Shown here in pieces: positions 1-8,313 of a stretch of DNA of 25,353 nucleotides; the first letter of the stretch is position 1, and the number at the start of each line of letters is the position of its first letter. The stretch comes from CAYZJD01 sp964478455 (lineage in GTDB: Bacteria > Acidobacteriota > Terriglobia > Bryobacterales > Bryobacteraceae): NCBI GenBank assembly GCA_964478455.1, contig CAYZJD010000015.1, positions 1-25,353 on the forward strand, read 5' to 3'. Both the position numbers and the translations under genes were made by a program. The notes beneath the pieces are model-generated. The model saw nothing but the letters and a program-made list of their open reading frames with translations. It was not told where the DNA came from and made no database searches.

Positions 1-55
1 GTGGTAGTCCGCGAACGGAGAAGCCTCTCTTCCTGCACTCAGAATGCCGCCAACC

Positions 56-304
56 TTATGGCACTTGCACCCATGTCAAGCTGTCCTCCGTAATGATGGA
101 GTCCTTGAGATAGGCCCGGGCAAGTTCCAGCGCCTTGGCCATCGCTAGCTGCGGGCTGTCGGCCAACGCCTCTGCGGCGGCTGTTTCTCCGTCGTACAGT
201 CTAACCAGGCAGCCCGGCTCTTGAGTGTCCTCGATGCGCAGAGTCAGACTGCCGTACATCTTGCGCTCAGCATTCCAGGCGCGAACCAACGCACACCACG
301 CCAT
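56..304 (-). CDS. small hypothetical protein (82 aa)
   Basis: I do not recognise this family. The frame stays open further upstream, but I place the start at the ATG at 304 (protein begins MAWCALVRAW). An AGGAAAGGAG Shine-Dalgarno sequence lies about 8 bases before it, whereas the upstream extension is Arg/Gly-rich and of low complexity. The product is small and probably cytoplasmic, with no signal peptide or membrane segment. It looks like mixed beta strands followed by a helix rich in Ala, Leu and Glu (about residues 45-65), then a Trp-containing tail ending WVQVP. It lies 180 bp downstream of the kinase gene on the same strand, so shared transcription is possible but not shown. Being a real gene is fairly likely because of the RBS; the function is unknown. 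Confidence 0.55.
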   Translation of the reverse strand: MAWCALVRAWNAERKMYGSLTLRIEDTQEPGCLVRLYDGETAAAEALADSPQLAMAKALELARAYLKDSIITEDSLTWVQVP

Positions 305-484
305 CGCCAAATCTCCTTTCCTGCGACTCCGGATCCTGAACTGCCGTCGCGGCCCCAAATCCACTGGTGTCGCTGATGCAGGGCTCAGCCACCTCGTGGT
401 CCCTCCCTCCTTCGCCCGGTTTGGCGTCCCTTTCCCGCCGCACCCTACCCGGCCGGCACCGGCAGCCGCCACGCCAGGCGGATC

Positions 485-3109
485 TCACCGGAAGTTCTCG
501 ACCAGCATCAGGTCGCTCCCGGTCTCGTCGATCTGGTCATAAATGAGATGCCGTGCGTCCGGGGAAATAGACAGGGACCACATGATCGGTCGCGCAGTCG
601 TCGCCACGGTTGTAATCTTGCCGGTCGCAAAACTCAGAAACTCGATGGGATTGCCTCCACCCGGGCGAGGCGGCCGGGCGAAGTACAGGCCTGTGGCGGT
701 CGCCGCCAGTGAGCTGCCTACCACAGGTTCCGCAATCCGCTGCTCCGTGCCTCCGGTCAACGGCAGTCTCCATAAGCTACACACCCATGGATTGGCTGCG
801 TAATACAGATGCTTGCCGTCAGCAGACTCGGTCCCGCGCCATCCACCGTTTCTCGTGATCTGCACCGCCTCTCCGCCTTCCGCCGGCATCTTCCAGACTT
901 CGAAGCGCCCGGTCCGTGACGAGGCAAAGTAGATCCAGCGCCCGTCTTGGGAGAAGCTGGCAACGGCATCGTCGGCCAGGTGATTCGTCAGGCGCCGGTG
1001 CCTGCCGCCGCCCGCTTCAATGACATAAAGCTCGAAGCTTCCCTCAGCGTTGGAGTCGAAGACGATCCGCTTTCCGTCGGGAGCCCACTGAGGCGCGCCA
1101 GTCTCTTGTGCCCGCATCGAGGTCATCTGTACGGGATCGGATCCGTCGCTTCCACAGACCCAGACCTCGTTGTGCCCCGAACGGCCGGAAATGAACACCA
1201 CTCTGCTCCCGTCTGGTGAGTACTGGGGCGCGTGGTCGGACCACGTTGAGGAGACCAGTTTGGTGGGGTTGCCGGAGTTGCCACCCGGCCCGCGCAACTC
1301 TAGCCGCCAGATGTTGCGGTCGGTTGACTGGCGTGCGTATACCAGGCGGTGTCCCTGGCTGGAAATCGTCGGGCTTCCGACCCGGTCGCCGGCGAACTCC
1401 AGGCGGCGCGGTGTCCGGGCGCCGGACACCGAAATCGTCCACAACTCGTTCGAAGTGGCGCTGCCGCTGACAAAGACGATTTCGCGCCCATCCGGGTGCC
1501 AGACAGCACCCTGTGCAAGCCGGCGTTGCGTGGTGATTTGCGTTACCTCTCCGTTGGCTCTAAGATCAGCACCAAACCCCAGCAGGCAGAGTTCACTGAC
1601 ATAGTACGTGGACCCCCGGCTGAACACCAGGTAACGGCCGTCCGGAGAGAACGCCCCGCCAAAGTCCCAGCCGCCCGGTGGCGCGGATGTCAATCTCCGC
1701 CTCTCGCCGGCCTCGATGGACAGTGCATACAGGCTGGAGGTCTCGTCAGCCGGGTTGATGGAATCCATGTCCGGAAACACGAGCCACTTGCCATCTGAGG
1801 ACCAGGCCAGCGATCCCCGCTCACGGGTCTCCCCGAGTTTGCGCTCCGGCCCCCCGATGGCCGGGATCAGAAGCACCTCGTTTGTGTCAGAGAGCTCGCG
1901 CAGAAACGCAATGGTGCGCCCATCCGGTGACCAGACGGGACGTCCATCCCGTGCTGGGTCGTTCGTGAGCCGGAGCAAAGACTCCCCGCCGATCAGCTTG
2001 ACGTAGATGTCGAAGTTCTCTTCGCTCGACACGTTCCCACTGAATGCCACCTGGTTGCCGTCGGGCGAGAAACTGGGGGACTCTTCCACTCCCGGATAAC
2101 TGGTGAGGGGCACCGTGGTGAGCGGTGTTTCCGCCATCCTGGTCCTGGAGCGAAGAAGCCATAGTCCCGCCATCACGAGGACTACCACGGCCGGCACGGC
2201 GGCTACCCACAGCAGCCGATGACGTGGCTTCGGCTTCAGTGGCCCATTGCACCTCAATGTCCCGGAATTGGATTCTTCCTTAAGGTCTTCCAGCGCGATC
2301 TTCACGTCGTCCATGTGCTGGAAACGCCTCTCCGGAGTTTTCCGCAGGCAGCGGCCAATCACCTTCTCCAGATCCTGCGGGGCATTCGATTCCAAGGGCT
2401 CGGGTTCCTTGTAAATAATCGCCCCTAGCGTGGACATCTTCGAATCGCCTCCAAACGCCCGCCGGCCGGTGACCATCTCGTACAACACCGACCCGAAGCT
2501 GAAGATGTCCGAGCGTGCGTCCACCGGCTTACCCTCGGCCTGCTCAGGGGACATGTAGGCGACCGTGCCGACGATCCTGCCCTCTTCGGTCACCGGCCGC
2601 ATCGTGCGGGTGGCGTCGTCTTCGCCGGCCGCGACGGTTTCGGTCAGTTTCGCCAGGCCAAAGTCCAGCACCTTGACCAGCCCGTGCTCGTCCACCATGA
2701 TGTTGCCCGGCTTGAGGTCGCGATGGATGATCCCGGCCGCGTGCGCGCGTGCCAGCGCATCGGCGATCTGCACGGCGCAACTCAGCGCCTCGTTCAGCCG
2801 CATGCCGCGCCGCGGGATCAGCCGGTCGAGCGTCTTACCGGCGACGAACTCCATCGAGATGAAATCGATCCCATCGGCCTGGTCGATGTCGTGGATGGTG
2901 ACGATGTTCGGGTGGTTCAGCGCCGAGGCGGCCTTGGCTTCCTGCACGAACCGCTGCTTGCGCTCAGGGTCAGCGACTTTCTCGGCCGCCAGGACCTTGA
3001 TGGCGACGAACCGGTCGAGGTGCGTATCCCGGGCCTTGTACACCACGCCCATCCCGCCCTCGCCTACCTTCTCGAGGATCCCGTAGTGCGAAATGGTGCG
3101 CCCGGTCAT
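485..3109 (-). CDS. membrane-anchored Ser/Thr protein kinase with C-terminal TolB/PD40-type beta-propeller
   Basis: This is a Hanks-type kinase of 874 aa. The glycine loop is GEGGMGVVYK (16-25), the ATP-binding Lys is K38, and E57 is the helix-C Glu. The catalytic loop HRDLKPGN spans 129-136, the Mg-binding DFG is 149-151, and the activation segment ends at the SPEQ motif (about 187-190). All key residues are present, so it should be active. A short linker leads to one transmembrane helix at about 299-319. The remaining 550 residues carry repeated SPDG/WSPDGR-type blades typical of TolB/PD40 (WD40-like) propellers. By family precedent the propeller lies outside the cytoplasmic membrane and may sense a ligand; its ligand cannot be read from sequence. 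This architecture is very common in Acidobacteriota. It is transcribed alone from a recognisable promoter. The ATG at 3109 immediately precedes the kinase domain, but its Shine-Dalgarno sequence is weak. Confidence 0.93.
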   Translation of the reverse strand: MTGRTISHYGILEKVGEGGMGVVYKARDTHLDRFVAIKVLAAEKVADPERKQRFVQEAKAASALNHPNIVTIHDIDQADGIDFISMEFVAGKTLDRLIPRRGMRLNEALSCAVQIADALARAHAAGIIHRDLKPGNIMVDEHGLVKVLDFGLAKLTETVAAGEDDATRTMRPVTEEGRIVGTVAYMSPEQAEGKPVDARSDIFSFGSVLYEMVTGRRAFGGDSKMSTLGAIIYKEPEPLESNAPQDLEKVIGRCLRKTPERRFQHMDDVKIALEDLKEESNSGTLRCNGPLKPKPRHRLLWVAAVPAVVVLVMAGLWLLRSRTRMAETPLTTVPLTSYPGVEESPSFSPDGNQVAFSGNVSSEENFDIYVKLIGGESLLRLTNDPARDGRPVWSPDGRTIAFLRELSDTNEVLLIPAIGGPERKLGETRERGSLAWSSDGKWLVFPDMDSINPADETSSLYALSIEAGERRRLTSAPPGGWDFGGAFSPDGRYLVFSRGSTYYVSELCLLGFGADLRANGEVTQITTQRRLAQGAVWHPDGREIVFVSGSATSNELWTISVSGARTPRRLEFAGDRVGSPTISSQGHRLVYARQSTDRNIWRLELRGPGGNSGNPTKLVSSTWSDHAPQYSPDGSRVVFISGRSGHNEVWVCGSDGSDPVQMTSMRAQETGAPQWAPDGKRIVFDSNAEGSFELYVIEAGGGRHRRLTNHLADDAVASFSQDGRWIYFASSRTGRFEVWKMPAEGGEAVQITRNGGWRGTESADGKHLYYAANPWVCSLWRLPLTGGTEQRIAEPVVGSSLAATATGLYFARPPRPGGGNPIEFLSFATGKITTVATTARPIMWSLSISPDARHLIYDQIDETGSDLMLVENFR

Positions 3110-3156
3110 GACCCGACTTCAGAGGATAGGCTCCGAGAATCCTGTGACACTCGATG

Positions 3157-3183
3157 ATTGTAGGAGATGCTCACTCTTGTCAA
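3157..3183 (-). promoter_or_regulatory. predicted sigma70-type promoter of the Ser/Thr kinase gene
   Basis: On the minus strand there is a perfect -35 TTGACA (3183-3178) and a -10 TACAAT (3162-3157, five of six consensus bases), separated by a 15-bp spacer. That spacer is one or two bases shorter than ideal. Transcription would begin near 3150 and give a leader of about 40 nt before the ATG at 3109. Confidence 0.5.
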
Positions 3184-3188
3184 GACTG

Positions 3189-3211
3189 TTTTCGGGCAGT
3201 TTTTCGGGCAG
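3189..3211. repeat. two tandem copies of an 11-nt motif upstream of the kinase promoter
   Basis: TTTTCGGGCAG occurs at 3189-3199 and again at 3201-3211, a 12-bp period. It lies just upstream of the kinase -35 element on the minus strand. It could be a pair of activator half-sites or a chance slippage duplication. Confidence 0.4.
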
Positions 3212-3302
3212 TTTAACCGCGGGTAATGGCGAGGTCCGCGCCGGAGCCGCGGCGTTGCCTGAAGGGGCGGCAGCCACTCGCCGAGCATCCCGTGCCGCCT
3301 TC

Positions 3303-4580
3303 TTACTGGAGCATCTCCTTGGGCAGGCGCGAAACAAACGTCTTGCACTTCAGCCCGTCCTCCGGAATCGAATCGACGAGCCGGATCTCCAGTTCCATCG
3401 GCTCCCCCAAGAGTTCGAGCAGCCGCGCCCGCAGCCGGCCCACGCTCTCCTCCGGCCATGGCCGGCTCGCGATGACGTACAGCGCCACCCGATTCACCGT
3501 CTCCTGGACCACTCGAAACCGGTCCACGTCCGGGAAGCCCCGCAGCAGGAAGGAGACGCCAAGGGGCGAAACCAGCGTTCCGCCCGGCAACCGCAGCAGG
3601 TCGTTGTCCCTACCCTCGGGCGCGGCGATCAGCGGAAAGGTTGAGCCGCAGGAGCAGCGGCCGTCGAGAAGGGCGCAGCGGTCCCCAAGCTTGTAGCGGA
3701 TGAACGGCATGGCAAAGAGATCGAGGCTCGTGACGACAACAGTCCCCGGTTGCCCGGAAGGGGCGGGACCGTCGCCGGCCAGACACTCCAGCACCACGTA
3801 ATCCGCATTCACGTGCAGCCCCCGGTGGGCCGGGCACTCGGCGGCGATGCGGCCCGTCTCGATCGCGCCATAGAGGTTGAACACCTCCATGTGCCGGTCC
3901 GCGAGAAGGCGTTCGCGGAGGACTGGGTCGAACACCTGCGCCGAGGTGATCAGCGCCCTCGGCCGCACAACCTTGCTGAGCTGGTACTGAACGCGCTGGG
4001 CCAACACCCACAGCGGCCAGGGATAGGACCACAGGATGGTCGGGCGGAAAGCCCGCAACTCTTCGATCTGGCGCTCCACGGGCAGCGCGCCGTGGATCAC
4101 GCGCGTGCGGTACAGGCCGAGCCGGTTGTGCAGGCGCTCCGCAAAGGGATGCTCGGGCCCCATGATCGCCAGCCGGTCCAGCGGCCGGAATCCAATCGCG
4201 AGCAGCGTGCGGAAGTCGACCAGCCGCCGACGCCGCCACTCGGCCGGCGTGAAGAGCACGGTGAACGGCTCGCCGGTGGTCCCGCTGGTTGTCCGCGTGA
4301 GGCACGCCGCGCGATCCACTCCGCGCGCGAGCAGCCGCTCCATGCCCGCCGCCCTCATCTGTTGCTTTGTCACGACGGGCAGGAGCCGGAGATCATCAAG
4401 GGTCCGGATGTCATCCGGCCGGATCACGGCGGCGCGGTAGAGGTCGCTGTAGAACGGGACGTTGTCGAACGCGTGACGCACGACGGTTTGCAGCTTGCGC
4501 TCCTGTAACCGCCGCAGTTCTTCCTCCGGCAGCCGGCGGTTCCGCCACAGCGCGCGCAACTCGAGCAGCTCACTCAGCAT
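3303..4580 (-). CDS. PaaK/CapK-like adenylate-forming ligase (copy A, distal)
   Basis: This belongs to the phenylacetate-CoA ligase-like branch of the ANL adenylating superfamily, which activates carboxylic acids as acyl-adenylates. The P-loop-like A3 motif TSGTTGEPF is at about 98-106, a SAQVF strand at about 213-217, the adenine-pocket/A5 motif YGAIETG at 237-243, and FIRYKLGDR at about 293-301. A CSCGS pair (309-313) matches the metal-binding cysteines of PaaK-like enzymes. A Lys-rich C-terminal end (DGLKCKTF) supplies the likely A10 catalytic lysine. The length of 425 aa is normal. I prefer the ATG at 4580; a GTG at 4589 is the alternative. It overlaps the end of the upstream ligase by 11 bp, so the two are probably translationally coupled. 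The substrate is unknown; the chain is not close enough to true PaaK to assign phenylacetate. Confidence 0.85.
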   Translation of the reverse strand: MLSELLELRALWRNRRLPEEELRRLQERKLQTVVRHAFDNVPFYSDLYRAAVIRPDDIRTLDDLRLLPVVTKQQMRAAGMERLLARGVDRAACLTRTTSGTTGEPFTVLFTPAEWRRRRLVDFRTLLAIGFRPLDRLAIMGPEHPFAERLHNRLGLYRTRVIHGALPVERQIEELRAFRPTILWSYPWPLWVLAQRVQYQLSKVVRPRALITSAQVFDPVLRERLLADRHMEVFNLYGAIETGRIAAECPAHRGLHVNADYVVLECLAGDGPAPSGQPGTVVVTSLDLFAMPFIRYKLGDRCALLDGRCSCGSTFPLIAAPEGRDNDLLRLPGGTLVSPLGVSFLLRGFPDVDRFRVVQETVNRVALYVIASRPWPEESVGRLRARLLELLGEPMELEIRLVDSIPEDGLKCKTFVSRLPKEMLQ

Positions 4581-5916
4581 GACGGGCACCCAGATCGATC
4601 ACCGCTCTCGTCTTTCCACCCGGCTCGGCTGGGATGGCCTCCATCCACTGCACCTCGGCTTTGACCTCTGGGCTGACCCTCTGACACAGCGCCGCAACCA
4701 GCGCCTCGGAGGCTGCGGAGAGGTTCGCCGCCCGCGAGCTGACGGCGCGAATGACGAACCGGTTCACGTCTTCCTGCAAGAGCTGCACCTGGACGACGCC
4801 GGACACTGCTCGCAAGCCTTCCAGAACGACCAGCGCGTGGGAAACCGCCCCGCCCGGCAACCGCACGAGGTCATCCGACCGACCGCGAATCCGTTCGATC
4901 AATGGCAGCGTGCGCCCGCAGGGACAAGGGCCGCGGCCCAGCGTCACCATGTCCCCGAGCTTGTAGTTCAGCAGAACGGTGGCGTGATTGGTCAGGTTGG
5001 AGATCACCAGGTGTCCTGTCCCGCCGGGCCCGACGCTGACCCCGGCCTCGTCGACAACCCGGAAGGCTATCGCGTCCGTGCTCAGGTGAAACCCCTTGCG
5101 CTCGGCGCACTGGAAACCGATCCGCAACGCCTCCACGCTCTGGTAGGTGGAGAGGACCGGAATGCCGAGTTTCTCCTCGATCACTTCTCTGTCGCTTTCG
5201 GGCATCGAGTCCGCTCCATAGACGATCGCTTTTGGCCGCTCGAAGTCCAGGCAACGCTCCCAGGCCGTGCGGAACAACCAGCCGAGGTAAGAGCCGTAGC
5301 CGCGGACCACGGCCGGGCGGAAGCGGTTCACCTCCGCAATCTGCGCTTCCGCCGTCGCGCCGCCGGGCGCCACCAGCCGCCGGTCAAGCTCGATGCGTTG
5401 CGGCATCCAGGAATTCGCCGCATAGAACCGCCGCAGTTGCACCGGCACTCCGCCCGGCCGCGCGAAGTGCATCTCGCGGTAGCCAAAGGCGCGCTCCACG
5501 AACGCCTCCAACACCAGGCGCTGGCGGTGCCCATGCGCCAGCGCAAGAAACAGAGCAGCGCGGTCGTGATGGATGGACTTGGATCTTCCCGAGGTTCCAC
5601 TGGAGTCGATCCTCAATCCGCCCTTCATCGCTCCCACCGCGAGGAACCGCTCCGGCCGTTCGACCAACCGGCGACCGTCGATCAACGGAAGCCGCGCAAG
5701 GTCGTCCGCAGTGCGAAAATCACGAGGCCGCAGCCCCTGCTGCTCCATCGCCTCGCGGTAGTGCGGAACGTGGGCCCAGGCGTGCTCTACAAGGGACCGC
5801 AGCCGCTGCTGCTGGATCTCTCGAATGCGGTCCTGTGGAAGGTAAGGCAGCTTGCGCTCGCCGCGCACGTGCCACGCCGTGAACGCGGTCCAGTAGCCTT
5901 TGGCCAGGACACTCAC
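4570..5916 (-). CDS. PaaK/CapK-like adenylate-forming ligase (copy B, proximal)
   Basis: This is a second ANL-superfamily ligase of the PaaK/CapK type, 448 aa. Visible motifs are SSGTSGRSK (105-113) as the A3 phosphate-binding loop, STYQSVE in the A5 position, LNYKLGD, and a CPCGR cysteine pair. The C-terminal PGGKTR contains the candidate catalytic Lys. The frame is open far upstream, but that stretch overlaps the dehydrogenase gene out of frame. The likely start is the GTG at 5916, which shares GTGA with the upstream TGA stop (5913-5915), a classic coupling overlap. No independent Shine-Dalgarno is visible, consistent with coupling. The sequence is clearly diverged from copy A (TSGTTGEPF versus SSGTSGRSK), so the pair is not a recent duplication and may act on different acids. 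CapK-like members are often found near polysaccharide or natural-product genes; here the only partner is a sugar-type dehydrogenase. Confidence 0.83.
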   Translation of the reverse strand: MSVLAKGYWTAFTAWHVRGERKLPYLPQDRIREIQQQRLRSLVEHAWAHVPHYREAMEQQGLRPRDFRTADDLARLPLIDGRRLVERPERFLAVGAMKGGLRIDSSGTSGRSKSIHHDRAALFLALAHGHRQRLVLEAFVERAFGYREMHFARPGGVPVQLRRFYAANSWMPQRIELDRRLVAPGGATAEAQIAEVNRFRPAVVRGYGSYLGWLFRTAWERCLDFERPKAIVYGADSMPESDREVIEEKLGIPVLSTYQSVEALRIGFQCAERKGFHLSTDAIAFRVVDEAGVSVGPGGTGHLVISNLTNHATVLLNYKLGDMVTLGRGPCPCGRTLPLIERIRGRSDDLVRLPGGAVSHALVVLEGLRAVSGVVQVQLLQEDVNRFVIRAVSSRAANLSAASEALVAALCQRVSPEVKAEVQWMEAIPAEPGGKTRAVIDLGARHAE

Positions 5917-6929
5917 AGCCGGCAGGGCAGCCGCTCGCCCTTTCGGCCGCGGGCATCCACCATGAAGCGCGTCAGGTTCACCGCCCGGGCCGACTCCTCG
6001 GCGGGACACCGCCCCGGCTTGGTCGCGTCGCGGCAGCACCGAATGAAGTACTCCAGTTCGGCGCGATAGGGATCCACGTCCGGCGGCGGAAGCTCCTCCC
6101 TCTTCCCATTCGCCCAGTAGACCGCCGCCGGCCTGCCGACCGAGCTGAACTCGACCACGCCGCGATCTCCCGTCACGGTGTATTCCATCGAGAACGGGTA
6201 TTCGCCGATGAGATACCAGCCGCCAGTGATGGTCACCGAACCGATCCCCGGATAGTGCAGCTCCGCGACAATCTGGTCGACGCCGTCCTTCATTGCTTCG
6301 TATCCGGTAGCCGAGACCGCCTCGGGCGCGCCGAACAGGTGCAGGCACATGTCGGCGTCGTGGATCAGCAGGTCGAACACGCCGCCGCCGCTCTGGGCCG
6401 AGTCGAACTCCCACGGTCCCCAGGTGGGTGTGGCCGTCCGCCGCCGGAAGAAGGCCGAGCGGATGTTCCCGAGCCGCCCGGATCTCACCAGATCCATGAG
6501 TCCTTCGTAGGCCGGAATGAATCGCAGGACCTGCGCCACCATCAGGATCCGGTCACGGCGTCGCGACTCCTCGATCATCTGCTCCGCCGCCGCGCCATCC
6601 AGCGCCATCGGCTTCTCGACGAGCACGTGCTTGCCCGCCCGCAGCGCCTGAATGGCCACCGGGGCGTGGAAGCTCGTCGGCAGACAGATGTCGACGGCGT
6701 CCAGGTCCGGGTCGGCGAGGATTTCCCCGACTGTGCGGTACTTCCTCGCGCGCGAGAAATCCATCCTACGGCCCGGCCCGCCGAGGTTGCCCATAATGCC
6801 GCTCAGATCACCCGACAGGCGCGCCTCGTCGGCATCCATCACCGCGGCGATTTCGACTCCCGGGATGGTCTCGAGCGCCTGCAAGTGCGTGCTGCCCATG
6901 AATCCAAGCCCAAGCACGCCGATCTTCAT
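5913..6929 (-). CDS. Gfo/Idh/MocA family NAD(P)-dependent oxidoreductase (cytoplasmic)
   Basis: The protein is 338 aa. The N-terminal Rossmann fold starts at once with KIGVLGLGFMG, giving the GxGxxG dinucleotide loop at 7-12. The family signature EKP is at 105-107. The C-terminal alpha/beta domain holds the GGGVFDLLIHDADM region (about 181-194) with the conserved His190 and Asp residues of the active site. Family members oxidise or epimerise sugars, inositols or related polyols. The start is the ATG at 6929, preceded by GGAGG with a short 4-base spacing. Longer readings into 7202 would run through the divergent promoter region. It is the first gene of a cassette with two adenylate-forming ligases and has no signal peptide, unlike the divergent Gfo/Idh/MocA gene. 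The substrate cannot be assigned. Confidence 0.9.
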   Translation of the reverse strand: MKIGVLGLGFMGSTHLQALETIPGVEIAAVMDADEARLSGDLSGIMGNLGGPGRRMDFSRARKYRTVGEILADPDLDAVDICLPTSFHAPVAIQALRAGKHVLVEKPMALDGAAAEQMIEESRRRDRILMVAQVLRFIPAYEGLMDLVRSGRLGNIRSAFFRRRTATPTWGPWEFDSAQSGGGVFDLLIHDADMCLHLFGAPEAVSATGYEAMKDGVDQIVAELHYPGIGSVTITGGWYLIGEYPFSMEYTVTGDRGVVEFSSVGRPAAVYWANGKREELPPPDVDPYRAELEYFIRCCRDATKPGRCPAEESARAVNLTRFMVDARGRKGERLPCRL

Positions 6930-6996
6930 GCTGCCTCCATTCCCTCGAACGCCCGAGTCTACCACCCGCGGGCCGCCGCTCACCACTTGCTGGTAT

Positions 6997-7005
6997 TGAT
7001 ATGAT
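6997..7005 (+). promoter_or_regulatory. putative extended -10 promoter element before the Tat-type oxidoreductase
   Basis: The string TGATATGAT fits an extended -10 (TGn followed by TATGAT, five of six consensus bases). It sits 27 bp upstream of the ATG at 7033 in the 103-bp divergent gap. No convincing -35 lies at the right distance, which is acceptable for extended -10 promoters. An AAGGAG ribosome site follows at about 7016-7021. Confidence 0.4.
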
Positions 7006-7032
7006 CGGCCTCTGGAAAGGAGACGCCATTCT

Positions 7033-8313
7033 ATGACTGAATCTTCAGGCAATCCAACCCGCCGTGACTTCGTCGGGGCCGCCGCAGGACTCATGCTCAT
7101 CCGGCCCGAACTGGTGCGCGGAACGGCCGCCAACTCGGCCATCCGCCTCGGGCTGATCGGCTGTGGCGGCCGTGGCACCGGAGTCGCCACCTCGTTCGCC
7201 ACTCACACCAACACGCGCGTCGTGGCGCTGGCCGACCTGCTGCCCGGCCAGCTCGAAAAAGCCAAGGCGCACTTCGACGACCTGGCAAAGAAGAAGGGCT
7301 ACGCCGGCATTGACCCGAAACTGATGTTCAAGGGGCCCAAGGCTTACCAGGAGCTGGTTTCATCGAAGGAAGTCGATATGGTGCAGATCTCGACCATCAA
7401 CTACTTCCATCCCGAGCACCTGGAAGCCGCTGTCAACGCCGGCAAGCACGTCTACTGCGAGAAACCCGTGGGAGTGGACGTCGCGAGCTGCAAGCGCGTG
7501 ATGCGCATCGGCGAGAAGGCGAAAGGCAAGCTCAGTCTGGAAGTCGGCTTCCAGATCCGGAGCGCGCCGCCGTTCGCCGAACTGGTGAAGCGCATCCACG
7601 CGGGCGCGCTCGGCCGGATCGCCTGCTGCTCGGCGCACTACCACGCGACCGCGATCGAGTATCCGCCGCGCACGAACATGTCTCCGACCGAAGTGCGCAT
7701 CCGCAACTGGTATTGGGACCGGATCCTCTCCGGGGACATCATTGTGGACCAGAACATCCATGTCATCGATACCTGTAACTGGATTCTTCAAGGCCACCCC
7801 GTCAAGGCCACCGGCGCCTGCGCCCGCAAGGTACGCACCGATTCGGGCGACTGCATGGACCATTTTTCGGTCACGTTCCACTACCCGGACCAGGTCCACG
7901 TCACGTTCGACTCCGTGCAGTTCGGCAATAAGTTGTGGGACGTAACCGAGCGCTTCTTCGGCTCGAAGGGAGTCTCCGAATCGCCCTACTCCGGACCTAT
8001 GCGCATCATCGGCGACGAGCCGTGGGATTGGGAGGAGTGGAGCGGAAAGAAGCGGTCCGGCGAGAAGGCGGCGTTCTCCGTCACCGGCGAGTTCACCGAC
8101 AACCTAGCCCAAGCCGACGAGATGAAGCAGAAAGGCTTCATCGAGAGCATCGTTACGCGCAAGTACCACAACCAGGCGCAGACGGGCGCCGAGTCGGCGC
8201 TCAGCGCGATCCTGGCGCGCACGGCGGCGTACACGGGGAGAGAGGTCACCTGGGAGGAGCTGTTGAAGTCCGCCCAGGCGTACGACGCCGGACTGGACCT
8301 GACGAAACTATAA
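7033..8313 (+). CDS. Tat-exported Gfo/Idh/MocA family oxidoreductase
   Basis: The protein is 426 aa. It opens with a twin-arginine motif TRRDFVG (9-15) and a short hydrophobic stretch (AAAGLMLI), so it is probably folded with its cofactor and exported through the Tat pathway. The mature part begins with the dinucleotide loop GLIGCGGRG (40-48), and the family EKP motif is at 143-145. The length and the Trp-rich C-terminal half (DEPWDWEEW) match the secreted Gfo/Idh/MocA proteins abundant in Acidobacteriota and Planctomycetota. Some relatives bind NAD(P) so tightly that they act as self-contained redox enzymes on sugars or glycosides. The start at 7033 follows AAGGAG with about 11 bases of spacing. 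Its last bases overlap the end of the convergent deacylase gene. The substrate is unknown. Confidence 0.92.
   Translation: MTESSGNPTRRDFVGAAAGLMLIRPELVRGTAANSAIRLGLIGCGGRGTGVATSFATHTNTRVVALADLLPGQLEKAKAHFDDLAKKKGYAGIDPKLMFKGPKAYQELVSSKEVDMVQISTINYFHPEHLEAAVNAGKHVYCEKPVGVDVASCKRVMRIGEKAKGKLSLEVGFQIRSAPPFAELVKRIHAGALGRIACCSAHYHATAIEYPPRTNMSPTEVRIRNWYWDRILSGDIIVDQNIHVIDTCNWILQGHPVKATGACARKVRTDSGDCMDHFSVTFHYPDQVHVTFDSVQFGNKLWDVTERFFGSKGVSESPYSGPMRIIGDEPWDWEEWSGKKRSGEKAAFSVTGEFTDNLAQADEMKQKGFIESIVTRKYHNQAQTGAESALSAILARTAAYTGREVTWEELLKSAQAYDAGLDLTKL

Noticed and set aside
305..484. N-terminal extension of the small hypothetical gene up to 472
   Set aside because: The extension is low-complexity Gly/Arg-rich sequence, and the strong AGGAAAGGAG site lies directly before the internal ATG at 304.
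3116..3123. ACTTCAGA, similar to one arm of the 13998-14019 operator, near the kinase start
   Set aside because: Only one half-site is present with no matching second arm, so chance is the simplest explanation.
3212..3302. Terminator downstream of the PaaK-like copy A gene
   Set aside because: GC-rich partial inverted repeats are present, but none has a clean stem followed by a T-run on the minus strand.
4495..6069. A 524-codon open frame on the plus strand opposite the two ligase genes
   Set aside because: It is antisense to three well-supported genes, is Arg/Pro/His-rich with no recognisable domain, and arises from GC-rich codon bias of the real genes.
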